A stretch of DNA of 64,000 nt from Corylus avellana (taxonomy: Eukaryota; Streptophyta; Magnoliopsida; Fagales; Betulaceae): contig NC_081551.1 in the NCBI RefSeq assembly GCF_901000735.1, forward strand, positions 9,690,101 through 9,754,100, in the 5' to 3' direction. Made by a program: the position numbers and the translations under genes. Below are positions 46,612 to 58,920 of the stretch, one piece after another (position 1 is the first letter of the stretch; every line of letters begins with the position of its first letter). The notes under the pieces are model-generated. The model had not been told where the DNA came from and did no database searches. It saw only the letters and a list, made by a program, of their open reading frames with translations.

Positions 46612-47286
46612 TAGAGATGTACAAGCACAGTAGTTATAACTATCCAGTAACAATTAATCGCTAACTGTATAACCACTTTTGTAGTTCGTTATAAAAAATT
46701 GTTAACCGCTTAAGGCGGAAACGGTTAGTGGTTTTAGGAGTAGGAGTAGGTGGTTAATAACCAAAAACCACCTACTCTTATATATAATAATATATATTAA
46801 ATATTATATATTTAATATAATGTTTTAGTGTTTTTTGAATTGATTTTAGATTTGTAATGCTTTGGATTTGTATTTTGATTTGGCTTTCTGCAAGTTATTT
46901 TGAAATGTTGGTGTTTTAAGCAAATCACCCCTCATACGTATTGTGCATTTTGGTATTTAATTTCCTACTGCAATTTTCTTTTAATCTTTCTTCATTTTCT
47001 TTTATATATATATATATATATAAACAACCTTATTATTTTTTTAAAAAATAAAAAATTATTTAAAATAAGCTAAAAAAAAAAGTACAAAAAAACTCAAAAC
47101 ATTTTCAAAAGCCTATATATAAAAAACGGTTATTAACCGGTAGTTATTGGTTTTTATAACCGCTTACCGTTAGTTATAAAATAACAGCTAACCGCGTAAG
47201 CGGAGTGTTTACGGTTTTTAAAATCCAACAATTGGCTTAGTCGATTGCGCTAATAACTGCTAACCGCAACCACATGTATATCGCTA
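46612..47286. mobile_element. hAT-type MITE (GGTTAACCGC family)
   Basis: The ends are TAGAGATGTACAAG and, reversed, TAGCGATATACATG. A perfect 8-bp target duplication ATTCAGAC lies at 46604-46611 and 47287-47294. The interior has many CGGTTA/TAACCG words that can fold. The right half is also present, degraded, in the left duplicate near 42000-42130, so the insertion predates the duplication. Confidence 0.85.
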
Positions 47287-48475
47287 ATTCAGACCATAAA
47301 GCTTCATTTTAGTTTTTCAAAGTTGAAGAAAAAACGCTTTGGAGGGAAATGTGAACTTTCTGTCGACACGTCACATATGCCTTAGTAACACAAAAGATAA
47401 GTTTCATGTTCCAAGCTGTTAGATGCATCTATAGAAAATGCTAGCTCCATAGGCTGCTTGAAAATTGAAACAGATCCGAACCAAACTTGGTCCGTCCATC
47501 ACAAGAAACATTCTTTGTATCGCCATATTGCTCTTATCACATCAATCAATTTTTATTACTATTAAAAAATAAAAATAAAAAATAAAAAATTTCAAACACA
47601 CCTACCAAATTCTCAATTGGAGCTCCTCCAGGTCACACTGGGACGCCCCCCCTAACCCTCTTCTCCCTCAAGTACAAACAAAAAAAAGAAAAACAGACAC
47701 TTGTTTCCAACGTACAAATCATAATCAAAATTGACTTGTAATGTTAAAATTCTGTACAACTGTTTGTCTGTTTGTTCATACAACTTTTAAATGAAAAGAC
47801 CCATGCCAAATTGGTTTTTACCATATTATCCACCAGGGAAACCTAATACCAAAAAAATAAAGTCAAGAACCTCACCAAGTGTTTTTTTTTTTTTTTTTTT
47901 TGTTAATTTAAACCTTGTTATATCCAATTAAGATAAGATTATCACCATGCATGGTGGAGTTGCTACAATCAATCAATTTATTACAAGCCTTGCAAATTAA
48001 AGTTCATCCAAAAATCCAGTGATATCATACGTCGATCTCGCACTCTAGTACATGTAAGATGTAAAAAAAGAAAAAAAAAAAAAAAAGAAGAGTAAATTAC
48101 TTTTTGGTGTCAATATTAATTTTCCTCCCCTTCTGGGGTACAAGACTAACGGCTCATGAGCCAAGTCAAAGCTAAATGACAAGTATTCCATACATTTAAC
48201 TTGAGCCATTTGTTGGCAATATGTCACATATTTTTTGAATTCAAATGAAAAATGCTAGAAGTCAACTTTTTATATTATAACTATCTTACAATGCAACTTG
48301 GCAGTCTCAATAAATCTCAATCAATTTGACACCTACGTTTATGGTAGAGGGTCCATGAACTTGAAGCATTGTGAAAGAAAGACTTTTTCTTTCTTCCTTT
48401 TTTATTTTTATTGCAATCTAGAAGAGTTTCCTCTTTCCATTAAATGGATTAGGGCAGGAGTGGTCAATTTCTTCA
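47005..48475. repeat. Right copy of the diverged direct duplication
   Basis: This is the partner of 41990-43325; indels of tens of bases separate them. It includes part of the MITE ending at 47286. Confidence 0.85.
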
Positions 48476-48755
48476 TCTGGCAGAAAATCAAATCCTCCTG
48501 CATGTATGAATTTCGGCATGCATTGAATAATTAAAGTAACTTTTTGTTTTTCCAGGATTTTTCATTTTTTTCTAGCTTCATAAATTAACCTTCTGAATGC
48601 TATATATCCACCTCTCTTTTAATGTTTGTTTTATTTAAAGTGGAGCATCTTTATTATATTTAATTGTGTTTACATTTAAGTAACATGCTGTATTTACTAT
48701 TTATAGAGACATTATGGTAGGTGAGATATTGTCGGATAGAAAAGGGAAAGAATTG

Positions 48756-48867
48756 TCTCCAAGAGGTAGTTCAATCGGCTAGGACCATACCTAATGAAGG
48801 GAAGGTCACTAGTTCGAATCTCCTTCCCTCCTCTTGTGTAGACATGTCAAAAAAAAAAAAAAAACAA
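48756..48867 (+). mobile_element. tRNA-derived SINE
   Basis: A box A-like TAGTTCAATCGGCTAGG and a box B-like AGTTCGAATC lie about 35 bp apart, followed by a poly-A tail. The unit is flanked by an 11-bp target duplication GGAAAGAATTG (48745-48755 and 48868-48878). Polymerase III transcription is expected for intact copies. Confidence 0.85.
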
Positions 48868-48878
48868 GGAAAGAATTG

Positions 48879-50342
48879 ATAACAAATCTACAAGGAAATT
48901 AAATTAAAGGCTTAACATAAAAATTTAACTAGATTAGGTGTGGCAAACATTAATATTTGAGCATCGGGTTTGTGTAAGTCGCTGGTGGTGCGTGAAAGCG
49001 CATGAGACACGTGATTTTCAAAAGATGTGTGTGGAGTGTGACACCTTTGTTTGGGTAGATTTTGGTCGCCTTATGTAGATTGGCCTTTGAACTTTTGATT
49101 GTGTTCACAAACATTGTAGGATTGATGCTTGTAAGGTAGTGATTCAAAGCAAACAATGGTTGAATGTCGGTGAAGAATGATGAGAGGAAGGTTCCGCTGG
49201 GTATAAAGGAAGGGAAAAGTTGGAGTCTATAAAAAAATGGTTCTGATACTATATTAAATCACTATCTATCACAAAATTTCAAGTCAATAAGAAATTGTAA
49301 ATTTAGTAATTTAATTAATATTTTAAAACACTGTCTGGCCGCCATCTTCAACCATCGTTATGCTACTACCTCTAGCCATAATCCTGCCACCACTTACAAC
49401 CCCTGTTTGGCCACCACTTTCAGGCACCTCCCAATCTCACGTCCTGAATCCTGACGCTTTGCATTGTTTTCTTTATTGTACCATTCACCAGAATTGTTTG
49501 ATCTAATAAAATCAATAGGGTTTGTTTATCTTTATTGCAAGCGGTTAAGACAATAAAAACACAATGTACGACTAAATGGACGTAGGATTCTAAAATCGAA
49601 CCATCCTAAAATCTTTTCCCTCTTGCTTCCACTATGTTTCTCCCATTTTATAATCCATCATAAATTTCTACAACTTTTTGGTTCCTAACCACGATAAGGT
49701 TGATTAATAGTTTTAAAAGATAAAGAGACACTTTAGAAAAAAAAACAAAACAAAATGCACGTAAAAATCACTTACTTTTTAAATCTATGTTAATTTTAAT
49801 GGACTGAATTAAAGAAAATTATTCGGATATTACTTTGAGAAAAACTTATATGCTTAAGGAAAACGTTTATCACTATTTCATCTAAACTGTCATCACTTGC
49901 ATCAACAAACGCGTATGGCCGTGTTTAATGAGAAAATGTCAACTTTTAAGGGCTTTTTTGCAAAATTTCATGTTAGGTTCCTCCCCCCACAAGCCACAAA
50001 TTAACGTGTGGGGGCTCCTCCTTTTCCTTCTATTTATTTCTGTGGAAAAAAGAGTACTGATGTGAAAGGATATTCCATTCCGGGCCCAAAGAATTAATTA
50101 TTTTTATTTCTCTACTTTATTTATCAATCATCTAGAGTGAAGAGAAATAAAATGGCAAAGTCAAAATTGTAATAACCTATACAGAAATTGCTAGAAAGCA
50201 TAATACAAGTCTCAACCGATTTTTTGAATTTTATTTATATTTATTTTTTAATAATAATTGATCAAAAGGTTAGTTAGAATGGCCACACCAGCATTGTAAA
50301 ATAATTGTGAGATAAAAATATAGTTTCCAAAATTATTCAATC
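48879..50342. other. Intergenic sequence, nothing recognised
   Basis: I find no convincing gene, RNA or complete repeat here. The composition is AT-rich, with a short C-rich part at 49330-49440. Confidence 0.4.
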
Positions 50343-50351
50343 TAAATATTA

Positions 50352-50786
50352 AGGAAAACTTCAAAAACTCCCCGAATTTTCACTCGTTTTCAAAGTATCT
50401 TCTAAAGTTCAAAAACTCTCAATTTATGGTATCGAACTTTCAATTCCCTTAAATTATCCAATTATGTTAAGATTTTTTGTTAATTTTTGTCAAAATTTTC
50501 AAAATACCCATATTTTCTTATTATAAAAAAATAAAATAAAAAATTCTAAAGATTCAGGTGTTTATTTTTTTTTAATAAAAAAAAAACATTTGCAATTTAT
50601 TTTGTTTATGATAAAAAAAAAAGGGTATTTTGGAAATTTTGAAAAAAAAAATAATGAAAAATCCTAACGGAAATGGGTAATTGAAAGAAATTGAAAATTC
50701 GAGACCCTTAATTGAGAGTTTTTAAACTTTAGGAAGATAGTATCAAAATGAGTAAAAGTTTAGGGAGATTATCTGAAAGTTTTTCC
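50352..50786. mobile_element. MULE-type MITE
   Basis: The ends are AGGAAAACTTCAAAAACTCCC and, reversed, GGAAAAACTTTCAGATAATCT, followed by matching subterminal sequence on both sides. A perfect 9-bp duplication TAAATATTA lies at 50343-50351 and 50787-50795. No coding. Confidence 0.85.
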
Positions 50787-51898
50787 TAAATATTAAGAAC
50801 CAAGTAATATACATCTTTAGGGGTCTTATTTTAAGGAGTAAAGACCTCGAGAATGGACTTGAAATTAGTGATAAGATAACTTCTCTCCTACGTGAAAAAA
50901 AAAAAACATTTTAGGAAAAAATTTCTCTTGAAATTCAATAATTCTAGAATTTTCATTTCTCCTTTCCCAATAGAAATTCTAGTTTTAAAAAGGTAAATTG
51001 AATTGTTGGAGTTGTCTAGACTAATTAAGCCCCCTGGTTCTAGATGATTAGAGCATGATTTACTGCAAAAGAAAGATTCCTTTTGGATATGAAGATCAAT
51101 TGTTTGACAATCAACATGTGAATTTTTGTTTTACTTAACCCATTTCAATGTTTTTGACATATTTAGCTACACCTCTGATTCTGATGATTCAATGGATCGG
51201 AGTCGACCACAGCATTTGCAAAATACAGCAAGAGAAGAGATGAGCATTGGCTCCTTTCACCAAACAAAACATGTCTTAATTTGTTTTCTATTTTCGGAAC
51301 AAATATATTAACAAACTCAAAATACAAAAATATGATTTGAACACTTTTTCAAGCTAAAAATAAATAAATAAAACACCTTGCAAAATACATTAACAGCCCT
51401 ACCAAATTGCCATTCCATTTTATATTCTAGTAGGAGAACACCCCAATTTTTTAATTTTTTTTTTTTATTTTACTATTTCATTTTATTCCATCATCATAAT
51501 TCATTTCTTTCAAAAAAAATGCAAACTCTTCATTTTATGGGACAGTGTATTCATTTCATGGTCAGAACTTAAAGTTGGTGTATCTAACGGTATAAATAAT
51601 TTCTCATTTAAGGGCACTAGATTCATTTATTTTTTATTTTGTTTTATGGGTAAGTGACCAAAGTCCCTGAATGCCCCACATATGGTCTTCCATGCAATTT
51701 CCCCGGACGTATTTCGTGCTTTTCTTAATTCTTACGATGAAAATTGTCAAACACGCGAGTGGTTGACATTTTGTTAGTCTAAATCAGTACTGACTTTTGA
51801 TGCCCTACTTTCCTTCCCCATATATATGTAGAGACACATAGGAATTAATGTATTCTTCTGCCATCATCTTCTACCTCTCTCTCTCTTTCTCATTTAAG

Positions 51899-52075
51899 AT
51901 GGATCAAAGGAGAGTGATGATGATGAACAATATAGAGCTAAAAAAGAAAACAAGAAAGTGCAAAGCCAAAGGTGACCACCTGCCCCCCAAGAGAGGATCT
52001 ATCAAGCGTCGGATTTTCTCATGCTTTCTCCAAAAGTTGATGAAGATCATTAAAAAGCGTGAGAGTACTCTTTGA
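51899..52075 (+). CDS. Small basic protein of unknown function (58 aa)
   Basis: From ATG 51899 the frame encodes 58 residues, strongly Lys/Arg-rich, with a central C-K-A-K-G ... LPPKRGSIKRRIF segment. I have an uncertain memory of similar PPKRGxIK motifs in short uncharacterised plant proteins. An in-frame ATG lies upstream at 51848, but it would add a hydrophobic stretch. A TATATATG box at about 51821 and the CT-rich leader support a real transcript. There is no signal peptide from the chosen start. It lies between transposons, with no nearby gene to suggest a role. It could also be a chance frame. Confidence 0.45.
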   Translation: MDQRRVMMMNNIELKKKTRKCKAKGDHLPPKRGSIKRRIFSCFLQKLMKIIKKRESTL

Positions 52076-52083
52076 TGAAAAAA

Positions 52084-52088
52084 GCATA

Positions 52089-52121
<33 letters not shown>
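52084..52121. repeat. (CAT)n trinucleotide microsatellite
   Basis: Consecutive CAT/ATC repeats occur just downstream of the small basic ORF, in its presumed 3' UTR. Confidence 0.85.
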
Positions 52122-52722
52122 TTTAGCTTATAATTAGCTTCTTCTTCTTGTTCTTCTTTTTTTTCTTGCTGCAAGTACTAGCTAGCCATGATTGTTGTAT
52201 TGAAGTTTCTGTATTTTATTCATCCAAAAAGACAAAAAGAAAAAAAGGGTTCATTTCTGTATTGTGCAGTATTTTTATTTTTATTTTTTTGTACAGAATA
52301 GAAAAGGGGACAGTCGCCAAGAGCATAATGGATAGAAGCTTGTTTTTGGATGAAAAAGAAAATAAAGAAGCAATCACAAAGCTAGGAAATGCCTTGGTGG
52401 CTCTTGAAATGTTACATTAATTTAGCATTTTACAAAGGATGGTGAACACAGAAAGAAAGAAGGACACGTTAATGTGTAAGATAAGAAAAAGAAAAAAAAA
52501 AACGCGTGAAAAAACGTTTGGGAGAAGCCATGCGATGTGCTTTTTGACTTTAAACTCGTACGATGACAAGTCCACTGCAACTCATTTTTTTCCCATTTTT
52601 TCTAATTCGCAACGATTGTTGCCGTTGACGAAATATGAATGCTTTGGAAAAACTAGTTTTGTTGTTGTAATTGACTTCATTCATTTCCTCAATATATATA
52701 TGTATTTGAAATGAATGAATCA

Positions 52723-52750
52723 ATCTATATATATATATATATATATATAT
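52723..52750. repeat. (TA)n microsatellite
   Basis: A TA dinucleotide run in intergenic DNA. Confidence 0.85.
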
Positions 52751-52894
52751 CGCTTGCTTGTACGTTTCTCTTAACTTTGCGTAGCAAAAATAAAATTGGT
52801 CTGATTAGTTAAAAAAAAAAAAGTAAAAACAGCAAATACAAGCATGAGCACCTGGATTTTTTATTTTTTATTCTTTTGAGAAAACCTTTAATCA

Positions 52895-53785
52895 GGACCT
52901 GTTGTAAAACATCATTTTTATAGCATCCAATAGAGCACTAACACGTTAGCAAATAGCACCTAATAGAATAGTACCGAAAACATTGAATTTTTCAGCCTAA
53001 ATCAACAAAAAAAACCTCTTTTTCTCTTGTTCAATCCTAACTACGTACAAAGACCAAAGGCACTGCCCAGTGTCCACGTATAGAGACCAAAGCCACTAGA
53101 CACCACCGCCTGCCATTGCCCAAAGTCGTCGTCCACTACCCAACGTCGCCGGCCACTGCCCAACATCGCCGGTCATTGTCCAAATTACGACCACTGGCCC
53201 AACATCGCGGGCCAAAGCCCAAATTCCAAGCATTGCCCATATTCGCTAGCCACTACCCTCTGTAACAACCCTCCTCTCCTCTCCCCCTCCTGCTGCACCA
53301 CCAGAAACCCTGGATCACATCCCAACCATCGATTTTCCGCCCTCCTCTTTTCCTGCCTTGGATCCTCCCACCGACGACAAGCCTAAGATCCTCAAACCCC
53401 TGCTCTCCAAGAACAGATTGACCAATACCCACAGCGGCACCACCGACAAGGACTTATCCGACGGCAAGGAGGAGACCACCAGCCCGCACCGCCACCGTTG
53501 TAGCCGATGAGACCCCCAACCGGACTCCAACACCGACAATGCCAGAGACCCACGGCAGATTCCATGGGTCACGGCCTGACCATGAATTCTGACGGTTGCT
53601 CTCTCTTAAGCAGATTTCGGCGTGGCTAGAGGGGTAGGGTGGTTACAGGTTGGCGGGTTAAAAGGAGATGTTGACGGGTTAAAAGGAGATGTAATCAGAT
53701 GTTTTACTCTTGATGTATTTTGGTGTTCTTAAGGTGTCAAATTTTGATTGGAGGCTGCAAATAGGGTGTTTTAAGATGGACCTAA
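52895..53785. mobile_element. Possible TIR transposon with GC-rich cargo
   Basis: The left arm from about 52895 (AGGACCTGTTGTAAAACATC...AGCATCCAAT) and the reversed right arm near 53785 (AGGTCCATCTTAAAACACCC...AGCCTCCAAT) align over about 50 bp. The interior at 53060-53560 is unusually GC-rich, begins with repeated CCACTGCCCAACATCGCCGG-like units of about 24 bp, and then has a Pro/Asp-rich open stretch. This looks like a Pack-type element with captured host sequence, but I do not recognise the source gene. No target duplication was found. Confidence 0.45.
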
Positions 53786-54534
53786 TAGTAGAAGCTCTCT
53801 TTTTTCTTTTTCTTTTTTGCATATTGGTAAGGGTTATTTTCCTTTTTATGTAATCTACATGCCTTTTAGTCTTATTTTTCTTTAAAAAATGGAGTTGAGA
53901 TACAAGAAGAGAAATGAGAAAAGCAATCAAACACTGGATGAAAAAAGGTGCACAAAAGATTCATCTAACGGAAGAAGCAACACAACAGAAGCTTGTAAAA
54001 CCCGAGAGAAATTGAAGTGATGAGAGTGCAAAAAGCGTGCAGGTTAATTGGAAAGGGCAAGAAATTCAACACCGCAGTTATTGGATCCATGAGTTTCAAA
54101 AGATGGGTCCAATCGTCAAAGGATGAAATTTAAGGAGAAGATTCTATATTTAGCTTCAACATCAGTCTTTGTTTACAACGAGGTACCACCGGATTAAGCA
54201 AAAATGCAAAACCTAGAATATAGGGTACTTGATGATACAAATCATTTAAACCTTAAAGAAGACTGACACCACATTATAGGAGGAGGAAAACAAAATCTAC
54301 AACAGTTTCTGTTTCTCAGTAAATAACAGTTGCACCGTACTCGACACCAAACTAACATCTTGTCCATCTCTCTTCACCTTTTTTTGGTGTGTTTTAATAA
54401 GAAAAAAACAGTAGAGAATAATGAGAATCAGAGAACAGTACCAAATCTCCCGGTTACCGCTCACTTCACCACTTGAGCAACAACAGAAAGTTCAATTGAA
54501 GATTTCATCAATTCCTGAGAACAGTAAAAAGTCA

Positions 54535-57500
54535 TCAGTCGTCCAACTTTGTGATGACCTGCTTGGAATTGGTATTCATATCTGCCGTTTCAGTTTGTTT
54601 CTCAGCAGAATCACCATCAAGTAAAGGCTCAGCCTTCAACACATTAGGCATTTGGTTAGTGCTATCACCAGCTGAATTCAGCATGCCCCCTTGGGCACCA
54701 GAGACCTGCATGGCATCCCCGTTGGCACAACCATTGTTGTCATCTGTTTCTGGGACACAATCTTCTTCCTTGTTGACGACACAATCTCGGTTTGTGGCTT
54801 CCGCTACATTCTGTTGATCCTCAAAATTTGGATTCACCTTGGTAACCTCAGGCGTTATATCGGCAGCAGCAGCAGCCCCATCAACCGACTCAATAACCGT
54901 CTTATTTTCCTCCCCTACAACTATTTCTGGAACTCCATTAGGGTTATCTCTATCTGAATGGGAGAGCTGAATATCAGTAGTACCTTCAGAACTATAACCT
55001 TGTACTGGTGTTGTCTTCTCTCCCCCCACGGCATCCGGCATACTAGTAGACAAACTTTCAACCATGCACAGTGGAGCATGCTCATTCTGGGTATCAACAT
55101 CCATATCGGGTTTTGGACTGGCATAAGCATGTTCTTGCTCAGCATCCATTTGCTGGCCTGCATTTTCATCTTCTGCAGCCTTTGCCAACTCAAGAGCATG
55201 ATTCTCGGCTGCAATTTCCTCTTGCTTTTGTGCTTGTATTCTGTATTCATCCATGAGGTGTTGTATCCTATCTAGCTCTGCCACAAGATCCCCGTACCGC
55301 CTCTGCAAAGTTCGTTCCAGCTCCTTTTGCTTCTGAACTTCCTCCCATAAACTATTTATCCGGTGTGAAGCTGCTAATTGCTCTTGCTTTTGTAAAGCTT
55401 TGAAGCACTCAAGTTCCGTTGCAGCAGTGTCCATCAGCTTGAGGGTTGCTTCCACCTTTGGCCAGAGAGTCATTTTAGCCCGTGTCTGAACAATCATAAC
55501 ATCCAATAGTTTAGTAATCGAGGAGTTTCATATTAAGTACCATTGCTGAAAAGCAATGACCTATGAGTTAATTTACATATCATTAATGTGAGAAAATCCA
55601 ATGAATTTGATTAAAATATTATTTAGGAGTTATGGCACAATATTGTACTAAATTGTGTTCACTTTTTTCCCTGTTGGCACATTGTTCTCAGAGAATGAAA
55701 AGCAATACGTTAAGATAGACATTTCTGCCCCAGAAAGTGATACATTGACAGAATTTTTTTTTTTTCTTTTTGAAACAGAGGACTTCACCACAAATATATG
55801 ATACGCATTGTGCATCTACATTACATAAATGACAATAATTCCAAGGTTTTCGGGGAACAATTTGAAACATATTTCAGCCACAAGTTCAACCACTACAACT
55901 TAAACCCTATTTTGCCTTTGATGCAAAAGCAGAAATAGATTCAATTTTCCACTCTTCTGATAAAAAGGGAGCATGAGTTAGAATGGGAAAATACGAAATT
56001 AGCAACTAGTTATAGAAAGAAAATACATTCAATAAGAATTGGCACTAGTATAAAATTAAAAATATTTTTGGTGGGTATCTTACAGGCAACAGCATACCTC
56101 GTAACCATGTGTGAGAACTTTAACCTTATTCTCAAGGCTTTCTGCCTTAGCTTTATCACCATCCATCTTCTTTTTCACATTTTCAAATTCCTTCTGCAAG
56201 GCTGCAAGTTTCTCCATGTTTCCAGCAACACTTGAGAGACCATAAGCATTGCGGGTAGGGAAGTACATCAGATCATTTAGGCAAGTTTTGTGTGCTTCAA
56301 CAAATTCATCAAGGGATTCATTTTCATGCCCCATTGCCAGACGAAGATACTGAACCTCTTCCTCTATCAAATAATCAGCCTGCTAACAACAATGTTTCTT
56401 AGAAGTCTGTGGCTTGATAATGAGCCAAGATAAACTAGAAAGAGTCACCAGGTAAACATTTCACAAACTCAAACTGCATAGCATAAGATGAATCTGAAAC
56501 TGATGCAACAGGAATATACTCACCTATCTATCTAACAACTGACAGTTACCTGTACCTTTCTACCCAATCTGACAAAGTGTGATCAATACATGTTTTGGAG
56601 ACACCAAAAAGAATATCAAATACAGGCTGTAACGCCCCCAAAAAGGCATATTTCATCAAATACACATCTTAATCATAAGAGAGAAATGTCCAATACATTT
56701 CCATACAGCTCCTTTGTAGAAGTATCTGTGCTAGACGTTTTTACTAATCCAAAATTAAATGATGTTGGTTTCAATTCTAAAACTCTTAAGATGGGGATAG
56801 TACACTGACTCAAACAATGAGACAATAAATAAATAAATAAACATGACTAGAGAAGCAGTGATGAAAACAAGAATGTACAATAATACAGCTAAGCTTAAGT
56901 CATACCTCTTTCACCTCATCTTCTCCAAAATCATCTATCTCAGGGACATAATCAGAACCATTTGCAGAGCGCTTGACACTTTTCTTTTTCTCCTTGTTCA
57001 TTTTTTTGTCAAGTGGATACTTTGCGTTATCATGCTCTAGTAAGGTTAAAAGCTCCTTTCTTATCATTTCATCAGCCTGCTCAATGGAAGTAGGAGGAAC
57101 AAAGGAGCTCTTGTCTTCATCTGCTCTAATAAGAGAATTTCTAATTAGATCCAATGAAGCAGTAGGAGGTCTAGGGAGTTCCCTCTGCAGTACTTTTGAT
57201 CTCTTCCTAAGTAATGCCTGCTGTCTTGCCTCTTCCTCGGCCTTTTCTCTGGCAATCCTATCAGACATATCTTCTTCAATCTTCTCCTCTGGTTCTTCAT
57301 TATCTTCTGGAACTGGTTGCATAACTATTCGGTACTCATTCTTCGCCTGTGGAAGATTGCCAAGGCCTGAGCGCAAGTTCCTTCTCAAATCAGCTTGTCT
57401 TCTTTGATCAAGTTTTGCACTATCATGCATATCCATATCTTCATTAATATGGAGCTCATCCCTGATGGGAGTTCCCTTAGGCGTCATATTAAAAGAATAG

Positions 57501-58630
57501 CCATCTCTTGATGGTGTCGTGCCAAATCTAGGCGTATGACCAACAGCTCCAGGAGTTGCTGAAGGAGTCAACATAGGATTTGGTGTTTGGATCTCCCTTT
57601 TCTTAGGAGTGACCCCTGAAAAATCAGAAGGGTGCAACTCTGGATTCTCTCCCCCTAATAATGGTGTTTGAGATTCCCTCAACCTGGCCAGATTTTCTGC
57701 TTCCATCATAATAGCATCGCCCTTACCAGCAGGTGTTCTTTGTGGAGTTCGTAAAGGTGTTGTCATTCCTTGCTGTGGTGTCTGGGCATAATTTGTAAGA
57801 AGAGCACGTGTCGCACCACTCCCTTCAGCAAGTTCCTCACTCCCAGCAAGAAGATCACTAGCATAACCCATTTTTGCAATTTCCTCCAATTCATGGTCGG
57901 AAATCTGGGGTGCAGGAAGCATAAGTTTTGACCTCTTCCTAACTGTTTCTGGATCATTCATCTTGTTGGCTTGTAGAATAGCCGATGGAGCATCCTGCCT
58001 TTGTGCAATTTTATTCTTTGCGACATCTTGCTTTCTTAATTGTGCTTCCACATCCATTCTTCTTTTCCCTTCAAGTTCTTCAATTGTGGTCGGGAACTTG
58101 GGCTGCTCCACTGGTCTATCCTCATCAGCAACATCAAAAAAGCCTGAAGGAGGCTTCTTCTCAAAGGGAATCTCCGCATTGTAGTCTATGCCCTTCCTCT
58201 TCCTCTTGCGTTGCCTGTTGTCAATTCCAGCAGCCTTCAGTTCTCTCCTTTTCTGTAAAGAAGCGAGCCTCCTGGCCTCCTCAAGCTGTTTCTCCCTGGC
58301 TTTCCTCTTTGCCTTCTTACCTTTGGTGTTGGCTAACCGAGCTCGTGCCTCAGAAAGCATTTCTTTCTCATCCTCATCCATATCCACAGGATCTGGACGT
58401 GCAGGCTTTGACTCAGGGTTCGGGTCAATCTCTCCAGGACGCAATTTCCGAGGGTCATCACCTGGTTCATAGTTCTCATCCTTAGCACAAGCTGCATCAA
58501 GGAGTTTCTCGTACCGCTCAAGGCACTGGGATGGAGTACGACCAACAATTGGGGCAATTGTTCTCCACTGTGTGGGCATGAGTTTAGCAAGATGGAGTAA
58601 TTTCTCATCCTCCTCTCTGGTCCACTCAGT
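54535..58630 (-). CDS. CDC5: CDC5 (CDC5L), Myb-type spliceosome / NineTeen complex component; 5' exons not in window
   Basis: Three exons are seen: 58630-56906, 56379-56098 and 55485-54535 (stop), all phase 0, giving 985 residues. CDC5 is a nuclear core subunit of the NTC/MAC complex, needed for pre-mRNA splicing, miRNA processing and defence in plants. The first visible exon starts in the second Myb repeat (TEWTREEDEKLLHLAKLMPTQ, WRTIAPIVGRTPSQCLERYEKLLD). A nuclear basic region (RQRKRKRKGIDYNAEIPFEKK), the TP-rich central region (TPQRTPAGKGDAIM, TPNPMLTPSATPG) and the C-terminal coiled-coil region follow. The start codon and first Myb repeat (about 58 residues in Arabidopsis) are absent, so the gene is partial here. 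The last exon extends about 200 residues beyond the conserved coiled coil as an acidic, Asn/Asp/Glu-rich tail. Confidence 0.93.
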
Positions 58631-58920
58631 CTACAATAATCATGGAGATCAAAATATCAGTTCCTATATGTTCCAAAAAGGATTCCACGGTGAGAAAATT
58701 AAAATACAATCGGGAAAGTAAAAAATGCTCTAAGATCATAAAATAATCAAACGAGCAGCTACCACAAATGCTCAATGAAGAAATACACAGGTACAAGGCC
58801 CCATAGATCCATTTTCTGTTGAGATAACACACACAAATCTCATGTTTGAAACTTTGATGTAGTTAGAAAAGATAAGTTCATGACATTCCCTTGCTTTTAA
58901 TGACAAGTACCGTTCTTTAG

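Noticed and set aside
48760..48840. A tRNA gene
   Set aside because: Only box A/B-like sequence is present, with no cloverleaf that I can fold, followed by a poly-A tail and bounded by a direct repeat; it is a SINE.
53315..53572. Minus-strand 85-aa ORF
   Set aside because: It is opposite to the GC-rich cargo, has no domain, and the plus strand has equal or better openness; it is likely a composition artefact.
57985..58485. Plus-strand ORF antisense to CDC5
   Set aside because: It lies fully inside the conserved CDC5 exon on the opposite strand and has no recognisable protein features.
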